From positions 1 through 24,219 of the forward strand of contig URCY01000025.1 in the NCBI GenBank assembly GCA_900546415.1: a stretch of 24,219 nt of DNA, read 5' to 3'. The notes below the pieces were generated by a model. It made no database searches. It had not been told where the DNA came from and worked only from the letters and a program-made list of their open reading frames with translations. The translations under genes were made by a program, and so were the position numbers. The stretch is from an uncultured Eubacteriales bacterium. Lineage in GTDB: Bacteria > Bacillota > Clostridia > Oscillospirales > Oscillospiraceae. This document shows, piece after piece, positions 1 through 8,135 of the stretch (position 1 is its first letter; each line of letters opens with the position of its first letter).

Positions 1-56
1 TTTGGAACAAAATTCCTCGCTGACCACTCTTGCGATTGAATCAGAGCTTCCCTAAA
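1..56. repeat. MITE-like palindromic repeat, copy 1 (cut by window edge)
   Basis: This is the right-hand third of a dispersed repeat that occurs more completely at 4437-4590 and 8484-8649. The visible part begins with the TTTGGAA arm of the internal inverted repeat, continues through a block close to CCTCGCTGACCGCTCTTGCG and ends with the terminal inverted repeat GATTGAATCAGAGCTTCC. It ends about 27 bases before the start of the exonuclease gene, so it probably lies in that gene's leader or promoter region. The left part is outside the window. Confidence 0.85.
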
Positions 57-82
57 ATAAAAAAAGAAAGGAGGCGGCGCAT

Positions 83-1078
83 ATGCAATACATCGTTCTG
101 GACATGGAGTGGAACCAGCCGTGGCCCGGATCCTACGCCGCCAAAAAGGTGCTCCCGGTGGAGATCCACGGGGAGATCATTCAGATCGGCGCGGTGCGCC
201 TGCTCGAGAACGGCACGGTCGCCGATGAGTTTCAGGTGCTCGTCTGCCCGAAATACTATAAAAAACTCAACACCCGCGTCTCCAAGCTCACCGGCCTGAA
301 GGACGCGACCCTGCGCGAGGAGGGGCTGCCCTTCCGGCAGGCACTGGAGCGCTTTCGCTCGTGGATCGGCGGGGACTGCATCTTCCTGACGTGGGGCTTC
401 GACGACATCCGCATTCTGGAGGACAACATCCTGCTGCACGACGGCGAGCCGGACTGGATCCAGAAATGGTACAACGCGCAGATGATCTTCAACGCGCAGA
501 CCGGCTGCGGCACATCGCAGAAATCGCTCTCTTCGGCTATGGAGCTGATGGGCATCCCCGCCACCCGTCCGGCGCACGACGCGCTGGGCGACGCCTACCA
601 TACGGCCGTGATCTGCAGTCGGCTCGACCTCAGGCGCGGCATCGCCGAATACGGCAAGGCGCTTGAGAGCCACACCAACGGCTTCCACGGCGCGCCGCCG
701 GAGGGCTGCATCAGCCGCGCGGTGTTCCGGGGCTATTCCGACCACGCCAAGGCCATGGAGGCCATGAACGAGCTGCGCAGCCATTGCCCGCAGTGCGGCG
801 CGGCCATGCCGAACGGCAAGTGGATCGCGCAGGAGGGCAGACGCTATATGACCATGGCCGAGTGTCCGGAGCATGGGCGCTACCTGATCCGCATCCGCCT
901 GCAAAAGGACGCCGACGGCACGCTGCGCGTGAGCCGTCTGGTCTACGAGGGCGCGTCCGACGCGGCGCGAAAATATGACGAGCTGGCGGCCGCGCGCCGC
1001 CCGCGCAGACGCAGAAGAAGAAGATCCACCGCCAACGACGTCGCCAAGCAGCGCGCCGAGCGCACGGGAAATGCCTGA
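83..1078 (+). CDS. DEDDh-type 3'-5' exonuclease (DnaQ/KapD-like) with C-terminal zinc-ribbon-like region
   Basis: The N-terminal half, about residues 1-185, matches the RNase T/DnaQ exonuclease fold. Exo I is LDMEW with D7 and E9, Exo II is near D107/D108 (WGFDD), and Exo III is H165...D170 (HDALGD). Such enzymes remove nucleotides from DNA or RNA 3' ends with two metal ions. Residues 235-265 carry two Cys pairs or Cys/His (CPQCG and CPEHG), which suggests a small zinc ribbon. The C-terminus has a run of about ten arginines that could bind nucleic acid. The start is set by AAAGGAGG at about 70 with good spacing to the ATG. The gene overlaps mutY by 8 bases, so the two are probably cotranscribed. 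The substrate is unknown; annotation as KapD-like rests on the N-terminal domain only. Confidence 0.85.
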   Translation: MQYIVLDMEWNQPWPGSYAAKKVLPVEIHGEIIQIGAVRLLENGTVADEFQVLVCPKYYKKLNTRVSKLTGLKDATLREEGLPFRQALERFRSWIGGDCIFLTWGFDDIRILEDNILLHDGEPDWIQKWYNAQMIFNAQTGCGTSQKSLSSAMELMGIPATRPAHDALGDAYHTAVICSRLDLRRGIAEYGKALESHTNGFHGAPPEGCISRAVFRGYSDHAKAMEAMNELRSHCPQCGAAMPNGKWIAQEGRRYMTMAECPEHGRYLIRIRLQKDADGTLRVSRLVYEGASDAARKYDELAAARRPRRRRRRRSTANDVAKQRAERTGNA

Positions 1079-2105
1079 GCTGACCTGTCTGCCGGAGCTG
1101 CTGCTGCCGTGGTTCGCGGAAAATCGCCGCGACCTGCCGTGGCGGCGCGACCGTGAGCCGTATCACGTCTGGCTCTCGGAGATCATGCTGCAGCAGACGC
1201 GGGTCGAGGCGGTGCGCGGCTATTATGCGCGGTTTTTGCAGCGTCTGCCGACTGTCGAGGCGCTGGCCGGGGCGGACGAGGACGTCCTGCTCAAGCTCTG
1301 GGAGGGGCTGGGCTATTACAGCCGCGTGCGCAATCTGCAGCGCGCGGCGCAGGAGCTGACGCGGCGCGGCGGCTTTCCGCAGACGGCGGAGGAGCTGGAG
1401 CGCCTGCCCGGCATCGGGGCGTACACCGCCGGGGCGATCGCCTCAATCTGCTTTGAGCAGAAGACACCGGCCGTGGACGGCAACGTCCTGCGGGTGCTGA
1501 CGCGCTTTCTTGCCAGCGACGCCTGCATCGATCAGCCGCGCGTCAGGCGCGACTTCGCCGGGCGCCTGCGCGGCGTTTATCCGGCCGGGCACTGCGGCGA
1601 CTTCACGCAGGCGCTCATGGAGCTGGGCGCGACGGTCTGCGTGCCGAATGGGGCGCCGCAGTGCGCGCGCTGTCCGCTTCAGGACGCCTGTGCGGCGCAT
1701 CGGAGCGGCAGGGAGCTGCAATTTCCGGTGCGCGCGGAAAAGCGCGCCAAGCGCGTGGAGCAGCGCACGGTGCTCCTGATGCGGTGCGGCGACCGGCTCG
1801 CCGTCTGTAAGCGCCCGGAGCGCGGCCTCTTGGCCGGGCTTTGGCAGTTTCCCGATGTCGAGGGGGAGCAGAGCGCGCAGCAGGCGCTTGCGCTGGCCGC
1901 GCAATGGGGCGTGCACCCGACCGGGATCGAGCGGGCCGTCTCGCGCAGCCATATTTTCACGCATGTCCGCTGGGAGCTGACCGGCGTGCTTTTGACCTGC
2001 GCGGTCGAGGCGCCGCAGTTCCGCTGGGTCACGCAGCGGGAGCTGGAGACGGAAATCGGCCTGCCGACGGCCTACCGACAATTTTTGACTTGCATTTCTC
2101 CCTGA
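1071..2105 (+). CDS. mutY: A/G-specific adenine DNA glycosylase MutY
   Basis: MutY removes adenine mispaired with 8-oxoguanine in base excision repair. The 344-residue protein has the family's normal length and order. The catalytic helix carries E37 (SEIMLQQT), the helix-hairpin-helix is LPGIGAYTAGAI (about 112-123), and the catalytic Asp is D136 in VDGNV. A 4Fe-4S cluster motif spans C190, C198, C201 and C207. A C-terminal NUDIX-like 8-oxoG recognition domain follows from about 230 (GLLAGLWQFP). The Cys spacing is C-X7-C-X2-C-X5-C, one residue longer in the first gap than the E. coli pattern. A longer in-frame ORF starts at 975, but the ATG at 1071 gives the canonical N-terminus and the short overlap with the exonuclease. 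No strong ribosome binding site is seen, so translation is probably coupled. Confidence 0.96.
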   Translation: MPELTCLPELLLPWFAENRRDLPWRRDREPYHVWLSEIMLQQTRVEAVRGYYARFLQRLPTVEALAGADEDVLLKLWEGLGYYSRVRNLQRAAQELTRRGGFPQTAEELERLPGIGAYTAGAIASICFEQKTPAVDGNVLRVLTRFLASDACIDQPRVRRDFAGRLRGVYPAGHCGDFTQALMELGATVCVPNGAPQCARCPLQDACAAHRSGRELQFPVRAEKRAKRVEQRTVLLMRCGDRLAVCKRPERGLLAGLWQFPDVEGEQSAQQALALAAQWGVHPTGIERAVSRSHIFTHVRWELTGVLLTCAVEAPQFRWVTQRELETEIGLPTAYRQFLTCISP

Positions 2106-2118
2106 AACGGGTTATACT
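2090..2118 (+). promoter_or_regulatory. Sigma-A promoter for the DUF1292 gene
   Basis: TTGCAT and TATACT are separated by 17 bases. The -35 lies inside the last codons of mutY and the -10 just after its stop, so the next gene can be transcribed independently of mutY. The ribosome binding site TAAGGAGG follows about 12 bases further on. Confidence 0.75.
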
Positions 2119-2148
2119 GGAATCACTACCATAAGGAGGGCTTTCGAT

Positions 2149-2421
2149 ATGGAAGACAAGCGTGCGGAATATTCTGAGGACGAGATCATCACGCTGGAAT
2201 TTGACGAGGGCGACAGCTTTGAATGCGGCATCATGGGCGTGTTCGATCTGGACGACAAGCAGTACATTGCACTCGAGCCGCTCGACGAGAGCAACGACGT
2301 CTATCTCTACGGCTATGTGCCGACGGATGACGATTTCGAGCTGCTGGACATCCCGGAGGAGGATTTCGACCGCGTCGCGGCGGAATTCGACCGCCTGATG
2401 GACGAGCCGGTCGAGGAATAA
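2149..2421 (+). CDS. DUF1292 family small acidic protein (YrzB-like)
   Basis: This 90-residue, strongly acidic protein has the DUF1292 pattern: an EIITLEFDEGDSFEC-like opening strand, then FDLDDKQYIAL and a YLYGY core. The family is widespread in Firmicutes and is often encoded beside yrrK and yrzL. Its molecular function is not established. A strong TAAGGAGG site precedes the ATG. It has its own promoter inside the end of mutY and a strong terminator after it, so it is probably monocistronic. Confidence 0.85.
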   Translation: MEDKRAEYSEDEIITLEFDEGDSFECGIMGVFDLDDKQYIALEPLDESNDVYLYGYVPTDDDFELLDIPEEDFDRVAAEFDRLMDEPVEE

Positions 2422-2431
2422 AAAGTCATAA

Positions 2432-2476
2432 AAAAATCACCGGAAGCCGCACAAAATGCGGGTTCCGGTGATTTTT
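2432..2476. terminator. Bidirectional intrinsic terminator
   Basis: A nearly perfect hairpin with an arm of about 20 bases (AAAAATCACCGGAA paired with TTCCGGTGATTTTT, continued by GCCGCA/TGCGG). It is flanked by A-runs and T-runs, so it can end transcription from both the DUF1292 gene and the convergent P-loop gene. Confidence 0.9.
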
Positions 2477-2483
2477 GCGGGCG

Positions 2484-3191
2484 CTATTCCGGCAGACTGC
2501 CGCATAGCGTCCGGCAGGAAAGCTCCGCCGCCGCGGCGTCCGGTCGGCATTGCAGGGCGTAGAGCCGCGTGCCGCGCAGCAGCGCGTCGGCAAGCGCGAG
2601 CGTTTTCATGCGGCGGTCGGGATCGGCCGGGAAATAAAGCTGATGCAGCATCCGGGGCAGCGCCTCCTGCGGCGTGAGCGGGCGGATGCGGTTCTCCGTC
2701 CCGCGCGCAAGGAAGCAGATCGCGTCCAGCGGCGCGCGGCCGCCCGTGCCGAGCTGCTCTTGGCCGTTCCACGGCGTGCCATAGGCGAAAAATGCACCGT
2801 TTTCCAGCCGAAAAATTGGTTTATCTCCGCAAATGACCCGGATTTTGTCGCCAAAGCGCGCCAGATATTGCTGCACATGCGTCGTCTTGCCCGTTCCGCT
2901 GGGCGCGGCGAAGGCATAGGCACGGCCGTCGTGCTCGATCACGGCGGCGTGGACGACCAGCGCGTCGTAGTCCGGGACGCGCGCGGCGATCGCGCGGTGC
3001 AGGCAGACCTGCTCAGCGTAGGCATAGCAGAAGCCGTTCTTCTCCTCCCTGGCGATTTCCGCCTCCGTCGCCGAGACGACAAAATCGGGCGGCTCGTCGC
3101 AGAGATAATCGGCGCAAAGCTCTATGGTCAGCGTCCGGCGCGTGCGGATCCCGATGCGCAGACCGGCGACCTTGATCGTGCGTTGCCGCAT
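2484..3191 (-). CDS. HprK/PEPCK-like P-loop protein, possible peptide or small-molecule kinase
   Basis: The 235-residue protein has a Walker A loop APSGTGKTT at residues 96-104, preceded by a conserved-looking HAAVIEHDG strand at about 81-89. A GDKPIF segment (122-127) and YGTPWNGQE (138-145) follow. This resembles the C-terminal kinase domain of HPr kinase and ATP-dependent PEP carboxykinase, and proteins labelled as HPr serine kinase related (COG1493-like). It lacks the N-terminal HprK domain, so it is unlikely to be true HprK. Relatives occur in peptide-maturation cassettes together with PqqD-like and radical SAM proteins; here such a cassette lies about 5 kb away, and the link is inference. 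The start is supported by GAAGGGGGA and by a consensus promoter immediately upstream. The substrate is unknown. Confidence 0.7.
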   Translation of the reverse strand: MRQRTIKVAGLRIGIRTRRTLTIELCADYLCDEPPDFVVSATEAEIAREEKNGFCYAYAEQVCLHRAIAARVPDYDALVVHAAVIEHDGRAYAFAAPSGTGKTTHVQQYLARFGDKIRVICGDKPIFRLENGAFFAYGTPWNGQEQLGTGGRAPLDAICFLARGTENRIRPLTPQEALPRMLHQLYFPADPDRRMKTLALADALLRGTRLYALQCRPDAAAAELSCRTLCGSLPE

Positions 3192-3222
3192 ATGCGTCCC
3201 CCTTCCGTGTTTTTCGTCTTAT

Positions 3223-3251
3223 ATTATAGCGGAATTGAAAACTTTTGTCAA
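3223..3251 (-). promoter_or_regulatory. Consensus sigma-A promoter for the P-loop kinase-like gene
   Basis: Read on the minus strand, TTGACA and TATAAT are separated by exactly 17 bases. The -10 ends about 31 bases upstream of the ATG at 3191. Its -35 lies 6 bases from the -35 of the divergent trxA promoter, so the two may influence one another. Confidence 0.88.
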
Positions 3252-3257
3252 TTGGGC

Positions 3258-3285
3258 TTGCATTTGTACACCAATCGGGTATAAT
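3258..3285 (+). promoter_or_regulatory. Sigma-A promoter for trxA
   Basis: TTGCAT and TATAAT are separated by 16 bases. Expected transcription starts near 3292, about 39 bases before the trxA start codon. Confidence 0.8.
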
Positions 3286-3330
3286 GAAGGCAGACGGCGT
3301 CGCGCCGTCGGAAAGCGAGGTTCTGAAAAA

Positions 3331-3648
3331 ATGGAATATACGATCACAAATGATAATTTTCTTACCGAGGTCATGCAGGCCAAGCAGCCTGTGCTGATCG
3401 ATTTCTGGGCGACGTGGTGCGGCCCGTGCCGAATGCTCGCGCCGGTGCTCGAGGAGATCGCGCAGGATTATGACGGCCGCGTCAAGGTCTGCAAGGTCAA
3501 TGTCGACGAAGAGACGGAGCTGGCCGACCACTTTCAGGTCTCCAGCATTCCGATGCTGGCGCTGCTGAAAAACGGCAAGCTGGTCACGAGCCTCGTCGGC
3601 TATCGCCCGAAGGAGGAGCTGGAGGCCGAGCTGGATCGGGCGCTTTGA
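3331..3648 (+). CDS. trxA: Thioredoxin
   Basis: The 105-residue cytosolic protein has the classical active site WCGPC (C30, C33) and the cis-proline P74 in SSIPML, and it is the normal single-domain thioredoxin length. It reduces disulfides in ribonucleotide reductase, peroxidases and other targets, receiving electrons from thioredoxin reductase, which is not in this window. The frame is open further upstream, but the ATG at 3331 gives the canonical N-terminus and lies after its promoter, with a modest GCGAGG site. The gene is flanked by its own promoter and terminator, so it is monocistronic. Confidence 0.97.
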   Translation: MEYTITNDNFLTEVMQAKQPVLIDFWATWCGPCRMLAPVLEEIAQDYDGRVKVCKVNVDEETELADHFQVSSIPMLALLKNGKLVTSLVGYRPKEELEAELDRAL

Positions 3649-3675
3649 CCGCGGTCGGCCGCCGAAAATCATAAT

Positions 3676-3719
3676 AAAACGGGCTGCTGCAAAATCTATT
3701 TTTGCAGCAGCCCGTTTTT
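3676..3719. terminator. Bidirectional intrinsic terminator between trxA and the HD-domain gene
   Basis: A perfect stem of about 18 bases (ACGGGCTGCTGCAAAA paired with TTTTGCAGCAGCCCGT), with AAAA before and TTTTT after. It serves trxA on the plus strand and the convergent HD-domain gene on the minus strand. Confidence 0.93.
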
Positions 3720-3724
3720 GCGGC

Positions 3725-4318
3725 TTATTCGCAGAGTCCCGGCAGCTCGGCGGCGACCTGCGCCTCGCAGGAGCGCATGGCGAGGATCGTCTGCTCAAAG
3801 AGCCTGTCCAGCTCCCAGCCGAGGCGCTCGGCGCCGGTTCGAATGACGTCGCGGGAGCAGCCCGCAGCGAATTTCTTGTCCTTGAATTTTTTCCTGAGGC
3901 TCGAGACCTCCATATCCGTCACGCTCTTCGACGGGCGCATCAGCGCCGCCGACCAGATCAGACCGGTCAGCTCGTCGGCCGCGAAGAGCACCTTTTCCAT
4001 CTCGTGCTCCGGCTCGACGTCGCAGCAGATGCCGTAGCCGTGGGAGCAGATCGCGTGGATCATGTCCGCACCGACGCCGCCCGCGCGCAGCAGCTCCGGC
4101 GCCTTTTGGCAGTGCTGCTCGGGATAACGCTCAAAATCGATGTCGTGCAGCAGACCGACCGTCGCCCAGAAATCAGCCTCGTCGCCGTAGCCGAGCGTCT
4201 CGGCGTAATAGCGCATGACGCCCTCGACCGTCAGCGCGTGCTGCAAATGGAAATGCTCTTTGTTAAATTGCTTGAGAAGCCGGAGGGCATCCTCGCGCGA
4301 AATATCGCAGGATCTCAT
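3725..4318 (-). CDS. HD-domain protein, predicted metal-dependent phosphohydrolase
   Basis: The 197-residue protein has an HD-superfamily signature: H27 in HLQHALTVE, the HD pair H58-D59 in GLLHDIDFERYPEQH, further His at 88 and 93 (HAICSHGYG), and an Asp near 115 (FAADELTG). It resembles the COG2316-type predicted hydrolases. Members of this superfamily hydrolyse nucleotides or phosphoesters, but the substrate of this one is unknown. The open frame extends upstream into the repeat at 4437-4590. The start chosen here (ATG at 4318) has AAAGAGG at good spacing and lies downstream of a good promoter, so the longer reading is not supported. Confidence 0.85.
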   Translation of the reverse strand: MRSCDISREDALRLLKQFNKEHFHLQHALTVEGVMRYYAETLGYGDEADFWATVGLLHDIDFERYPEQHCQKAPELLRAGGVGADMIHAICSHGYGICCDVEPEHEMEKVLFAADELTGLIWSAALMRPSKSVTDMEVSSLRKKFKDKKFAAGCSRDVIRTGAERLGWELDRLFEQTILAMRSCEAQVAAELPGLCE

Positions 4319-4343
4319 ATGATCGCCTCTTTCTTTTTTCCCC

Positions 4344-4372
4344 ATTTTACTTCCAAACCCGCGCGATTGCAA
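4344..4372 (-). promoter_or_regulatory. Promoter for the HD-domain gene
   Basis: On the minus strand TTGCAA and TAAAAT are separated by 17 bases. The -10 ends about 26 bases before the ATG at 4318. Confidence 0.75.
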
Positions 4373-4406
4373 GAAAAATTTCGCCCGAATGTTCACGGTT
4401 TGTTGG

Positions 4407-4435
4407 TTGACGTTTTTTGCCGAAGCCGATATACT
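4407..4435 (+). promoter_or_regulatory. Promoter for the ABC transporter operon
   Basis: TTGACG and TATACT are separated by 17 bases. The predicted start of transcription, about 4442, falls within a few bases of the left end of the repeat at 4437-4590, so the repeat would form nearly the whole leader of the ABC transporter mRNA. Confidence 0.82.
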
Positions 4436-4436
4436 A

Positions 4437-4590
4437 TAAGCGAGCCTCTGAAAAAATCGGCTGCGGCGCTCAGCGGGTCTTTGCCCCAACTGATCCTTGA
4501 AAGACACAAAGGATTCCTGCGATTTCCAACCCTCAATTTGGAACAGAATCCCTCGCTGACCGCTCTTGGATTTCATCAGAGGATCCTGAG
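4437..4590. repeat. MITE-like palindromic repeat, copy 2, in the ABC transporter leader
   Basis: This is the second copy of the dispersed repeat. It shares long blocks with copy 3, for example GCTGCGGCGCTCAGCGGGTC near the left end and CCTCGCTGACCGCTCTTG near the right. Its ends are inverted repeats (CCTCTGAAAAAATC against GATTTCATCAGAGG). The GCGCTCAGCG block also pairs with CGCTGACCGC, and TTCCAA...TTGGAA forms an inner stem, so the element can fold almost end to end. It lies between a good promoter and the ribosome binding site of the ABC ATPase. Confidence 0.88.
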
Positions 4591-4613
4591 AAAAGACAGG
4601 AAAGGAGCAAGTC

Positions 4614-5318
<705 letters not shown>

Positions 5319-5322
5319 CGGC

Positions 5323-8019
5323 ATGAGAAGGCTGCTTTTCCGCGAGATCCGTCGCAATCCGGGGCGGTTCTTCGCGATCATGGCCATCATCGCGCTGGGT
5401 GTCGGCTTCTTTGCCGGTCTGAAGGTCACAGAAACCGCGATGCTGAAAACCGGACAGGACTATCTCGAGGAGCAAAAATTCTATCATTTCCGCCTGCTCT
5501 CGACCCTCGGACTGACGCAGGAGGACGCCGACGCCTTCGCGCAGACCGACGGCGTCGCGGCGGCGGAGGGAACGGTCAGCGCCGACGTGCTCGTCGATTC
5601 CAAGGACGGGGACACGGCGATGAAGCTGCTGTCCCTGCCGGAGCAGGTCGATCTGCCCAACCTCGTCTCCGGACGGATGCCGCAGGCGGCCGACGAGTGC
5701 GTCGTCGACGCGCTCTACCACGGCGGAAACGACCTCGGCAAGCCCCTGCACATCTCCGACGCGAACACCGACGAGACGCGGGCGCTGCTGCGCTATGAGG
5801 ACTACACCGTCGTCGGGCTGGTGTCCTCGCCGCTCTATGTCAACTATGAGCGCGGCGGCACCTCGATCGGCAGCGGAACGCTCTCCGGTTTCTTCTATGT
5901 CCCGCCCGAGGGGCTGGATTATGATGCATTCACGGAGGTGGACATCCGTCTGAGCCGCACCGCCGACCTCTATTCCGAGGAATACGACGCGCTGGAGGAC
6001 GAATTTTCGCCGATCCTGACCGAGACGCTCGAGCAGCGGGCGCAAACGCGCTATGAGACGCTGCGCGCGGACGCGGAGCAGACGCTTGCCGACGCGAAGC
6101 AGGAGCTCTCCGACGGCGAGACGGCGCTCGCAGAGGCCAAGCAGACGCTCGAGCAGGGCGAGGCGGAGTATGCTGCGGCTGCCGAGCAGCTGGAGCAGCG
6201 GCGTCCCTATGCCGCGCTGCTCGGCGCGTCGTTTGAGGAGGCGGAGCGGCAGCTCGCCGAAACACGCCGCACCCTCGACGAGGGGCAGGCGCAGCTTGCC
6301 GGGCAGGAGCAGAGGCTGAAGGAGGCGCGCGCCGAGCTGGCCGACGGCGAGCGGGCGCTTTCGGAGCTGAAGGCGCCGCAGACCTATGTCCTCGGCCGCA
6401 GCGCGAACGTCGGCTATGCCTGCTTCGAGAACGACACCGGCATTGTCAGGGGCGTGGCAAACGTTTTTCCGCTGTTCTTCTTCCTCGTTGCGGCGCTGGT
6501 CTGCATCACGACCATGACGCGTATGATCGACGAGCAGCGCACCCAGATCGGCACGCTCAAGGCGCTGGGCTATTCCGACGCGGCGATCATGGGCAACTAC
6601 CTGCGCTATGCGGTGCTGGCGTCGCTGGTCGGCTGCGTCGCGGGCTTCCTCGTGGGCAGCTGGATCTTCCCGGAGATCCTCTGGCGCACCTATGACATCA
6701 TGTATGATTTCTATCGCCCGATCGAATTCGTGCTGGATTGGAGGCTGGCCGTTTTCTCGATCGCCATGTATCTGTTCTGCGCGCTTTTGGCGACGTGGAG
6801 CGCCTGCAAGGCGTCGCTGCACGAGGTCGCCGCAGAGCTGATCCGCCCGAAGGCGCCTGCGCCCGGCAAGCGCATCTGGCTCGAGCGCATCCCGTTTATC
6901 TGGAAACGGATGCCCTTTCTGCACAAGGTCTCGGCGCGGAACGTTTTCCGCTATCACAAGCGTCTTGTGATGATGGTGCTGGGCATCGGCGGCTGCATGG
7001 CGCTGCTGCTGACGGGGCTTGGCCTGCATGACTCCATTCAGAACATTGTCGACGATCAGTTTGACCACATCAGCACCTACGACATGGCCGTGTCCTTCTC
7101 TGAGCCGCCCGCGCAGGCCACGCTCGACGCGCTTTCGGACTATGACTATACGCTGCTGCACGAATCGACCGTCGACATTTCCCGGGACGGCAGGACCAAA
7201 TCGACGCGCTTTCTCGTCCCATCGGACAACACCGACCAATTTCTGACCCTGCGCAGCGAGGACGGCGCGGACGTCTCCATGCCGTCGGACGGCGAGGTCG
7301 TGCTGAGCACGGGACTGGCCGACGACCTCGGCGCGGACGTCGGCGACACCGTGACGCTGCGCAGCGGCGACAATCGCGAGATGACGCTGACCGTCTCGGG
7401 ACTTTATGTCAACTACATCTATAACTATGCCATTGCCTCGGCCGGATCGTGTCAGGCGCAGTGGGGCAGCGTTCCGGAGCAGAAAACGGCCTATCTGAAC
7501 GCTCCTGCGGGCAGCGACCTGCACCGCATCTCGGCGGAGCTGAGCGCGTTGGACGGCGTGAGCCGCGTCACGGTCAATCAGGATATGCGCGACCGCGTGA
7601 ACGGATTTATGAGCAGCATGAACGACATTGTGCTGTTGGTGCTGCTCTGCGCGGCGGCGCTGGCGTTTATTGTACTATATAATCTGACAAGTATCAATAT
7701 TACGGAGCGCGTGCGTGAAATTGCGACCCTCAAGGTGCTGGGGTTCTACCCCTCGGAGACGGCGGCCTATGTCTTCCGCGAGAACGTCGTGCTGACGCTC
7801 ATCGGCGCTGCCGCAGGTGTCCCGATGGGCATCGCACTGCACCGTTATGTGATGGCGCAGATTAACATCGACATGATCACCTTCCATGTGCGCATCGCGT
7901 GGCAGAGCTATCTCTACGCGCTGGCGCTGTGTCTGCTGTTCACGCTGACTGTCGACGTGCTCCTGCGCTTCCGCCTGCGCCGGATCGATATGGCCGAGTC
8001 GATGAAGGCGGCGGAATAG
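5323..8019 (+). CDS. Large FtsX-like ABC transporter permease with coiled-coil insert
   Basis: The 898-residue membrane protein has one N-terminal membrane segment (about 17-35), then three segments near 382-402, 428-450 and 474-495 forming a first FtsX domain. A fifth lies near 546-568, and three more at about 768-790, 822-845 and 860-880 form the second FtsX domain. Between segments 1 and 2, after an extracytoplasmic globular region, residues about 235-355 are a long Ala/Glu/Gln-rich heptad region with repeated AEQTLADAKQELSDGE-like units, very probably a coiled coil outside the membrane. This layout is known for Firmicutes mechanotransmission-type ABC permeases. The start lies 4 bases after the ATPase stop without a strong ribosome binding site, implying translational coupling. 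Its job could be peptide or antibiotic resistance, or export. Confidence 0.92.
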   Translation: MRRLLFREIRRNPGRFFAIMAIIALGVGFFAGLKVTETAMLKTGQDYLEEQKFYHFRLLSTLGLTQEDADAFAQTDGVAAAEGTVSADVLVDSKDGDTAMKLLSLPEQVDLPNLVSGRMPQAADECVVDALYHGGNDLGKPLHISDANTDETRALLRYEDYTVVGLVSSPLYVNYERGGTSIGSGTLSGFFYVPPEGLDYDAFTEVDIRLSRTADLYSEEYDALEDEFSPILTETLEQRAQTRYETLRADAEQTLADAKQELSDGETALAEAKQTLEQGEAEYAAAAEQLEQRRPYAALLGASFEEAERQLAETRRTLDEGQAQLAGQEQRLKEARAELADGERALSELKAPQTYVLGRSANVGYACFENDTGIVRGVANVFPLFFFLVAALVCITTMTRMIDEQRTQIGTLKALGYSDAAIMGNYLRYAVLASLVGCVAGFLVGSWIFPEILWRTYDIMYDFYRPIEFVLDWRLAVFSIAMYLFCALLATWSACKASLHEVAAELIRPKAPAPGKRIWLERIPFIWKRMPFLHKVSARNVFRYHKRLVMMVLGIGGCMALLLTGLGLHDSIQNIVDDQFDHISTYDMAVSFSEPPAQATLDALSDYDYTLLHESTVDISRDGRTKSTRFLVPSDNTDQFLTLRSEDGADVSMPSDGEVVLSTGLADDLGADVGDTVTLRSGDNREMTLTVSGLYVNYIYNYAIASAGSCQAQWGSVPEQKTAYLNAPAGSDLHRISAELSALDGVSRVTVNQDMRDRVNGFMSSMNDIVLLVLLCAAALAFIVLYNLTSINITERVREIATLKVLGFYPSETAAYVFRENVVLTLIGAAAGVPMGIALHRYVMAQINIDMITFHVRIAWQSYLYALALCLLFTLTVDVLLRFRLRRIDMAESMKAAE

Positions 8020-8080
8020 GCGGCCGGGCAAAATGCGGGCTGACGCCCGCAGGATGTGGGATCGTTTCTCACAATGACGC

Positions 8081-8116
8081 AAAAGCGGCAGGTTTTTTGT
8101 AAAACCTGCCGCTTTC
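8081..8116. terminator. Bidirectional terminator between the ABC permease and the RiPP operon
   Basis: A perfect 15-base stem (AAAGCGGCAGGTTTT paired with AAAACCTGCCGCTTT) with a 4-base loop lies between the convergent permease and PqqD-like genes. T-rich ends on both strands allow it to serve both. A smaller GCGGGC/GCCCGC hairpin at 8035-8050 lies just upstream on the plus strand. Confidence 0.87.
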
Positions 8117-8135
8117 TCAATCGATCTGCCTGTCT

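Noticed and set aside
8020..8080. Short stretch GTCATTGTGAGAAACGATCC (minus strand) with a GCGGGC hairpin, resembling dispersed repeats of gut Firmicutes
   Set aside because: Only one copy was noticed in the window, so calling it a repeat would rest on memory rather than on the sequence here.
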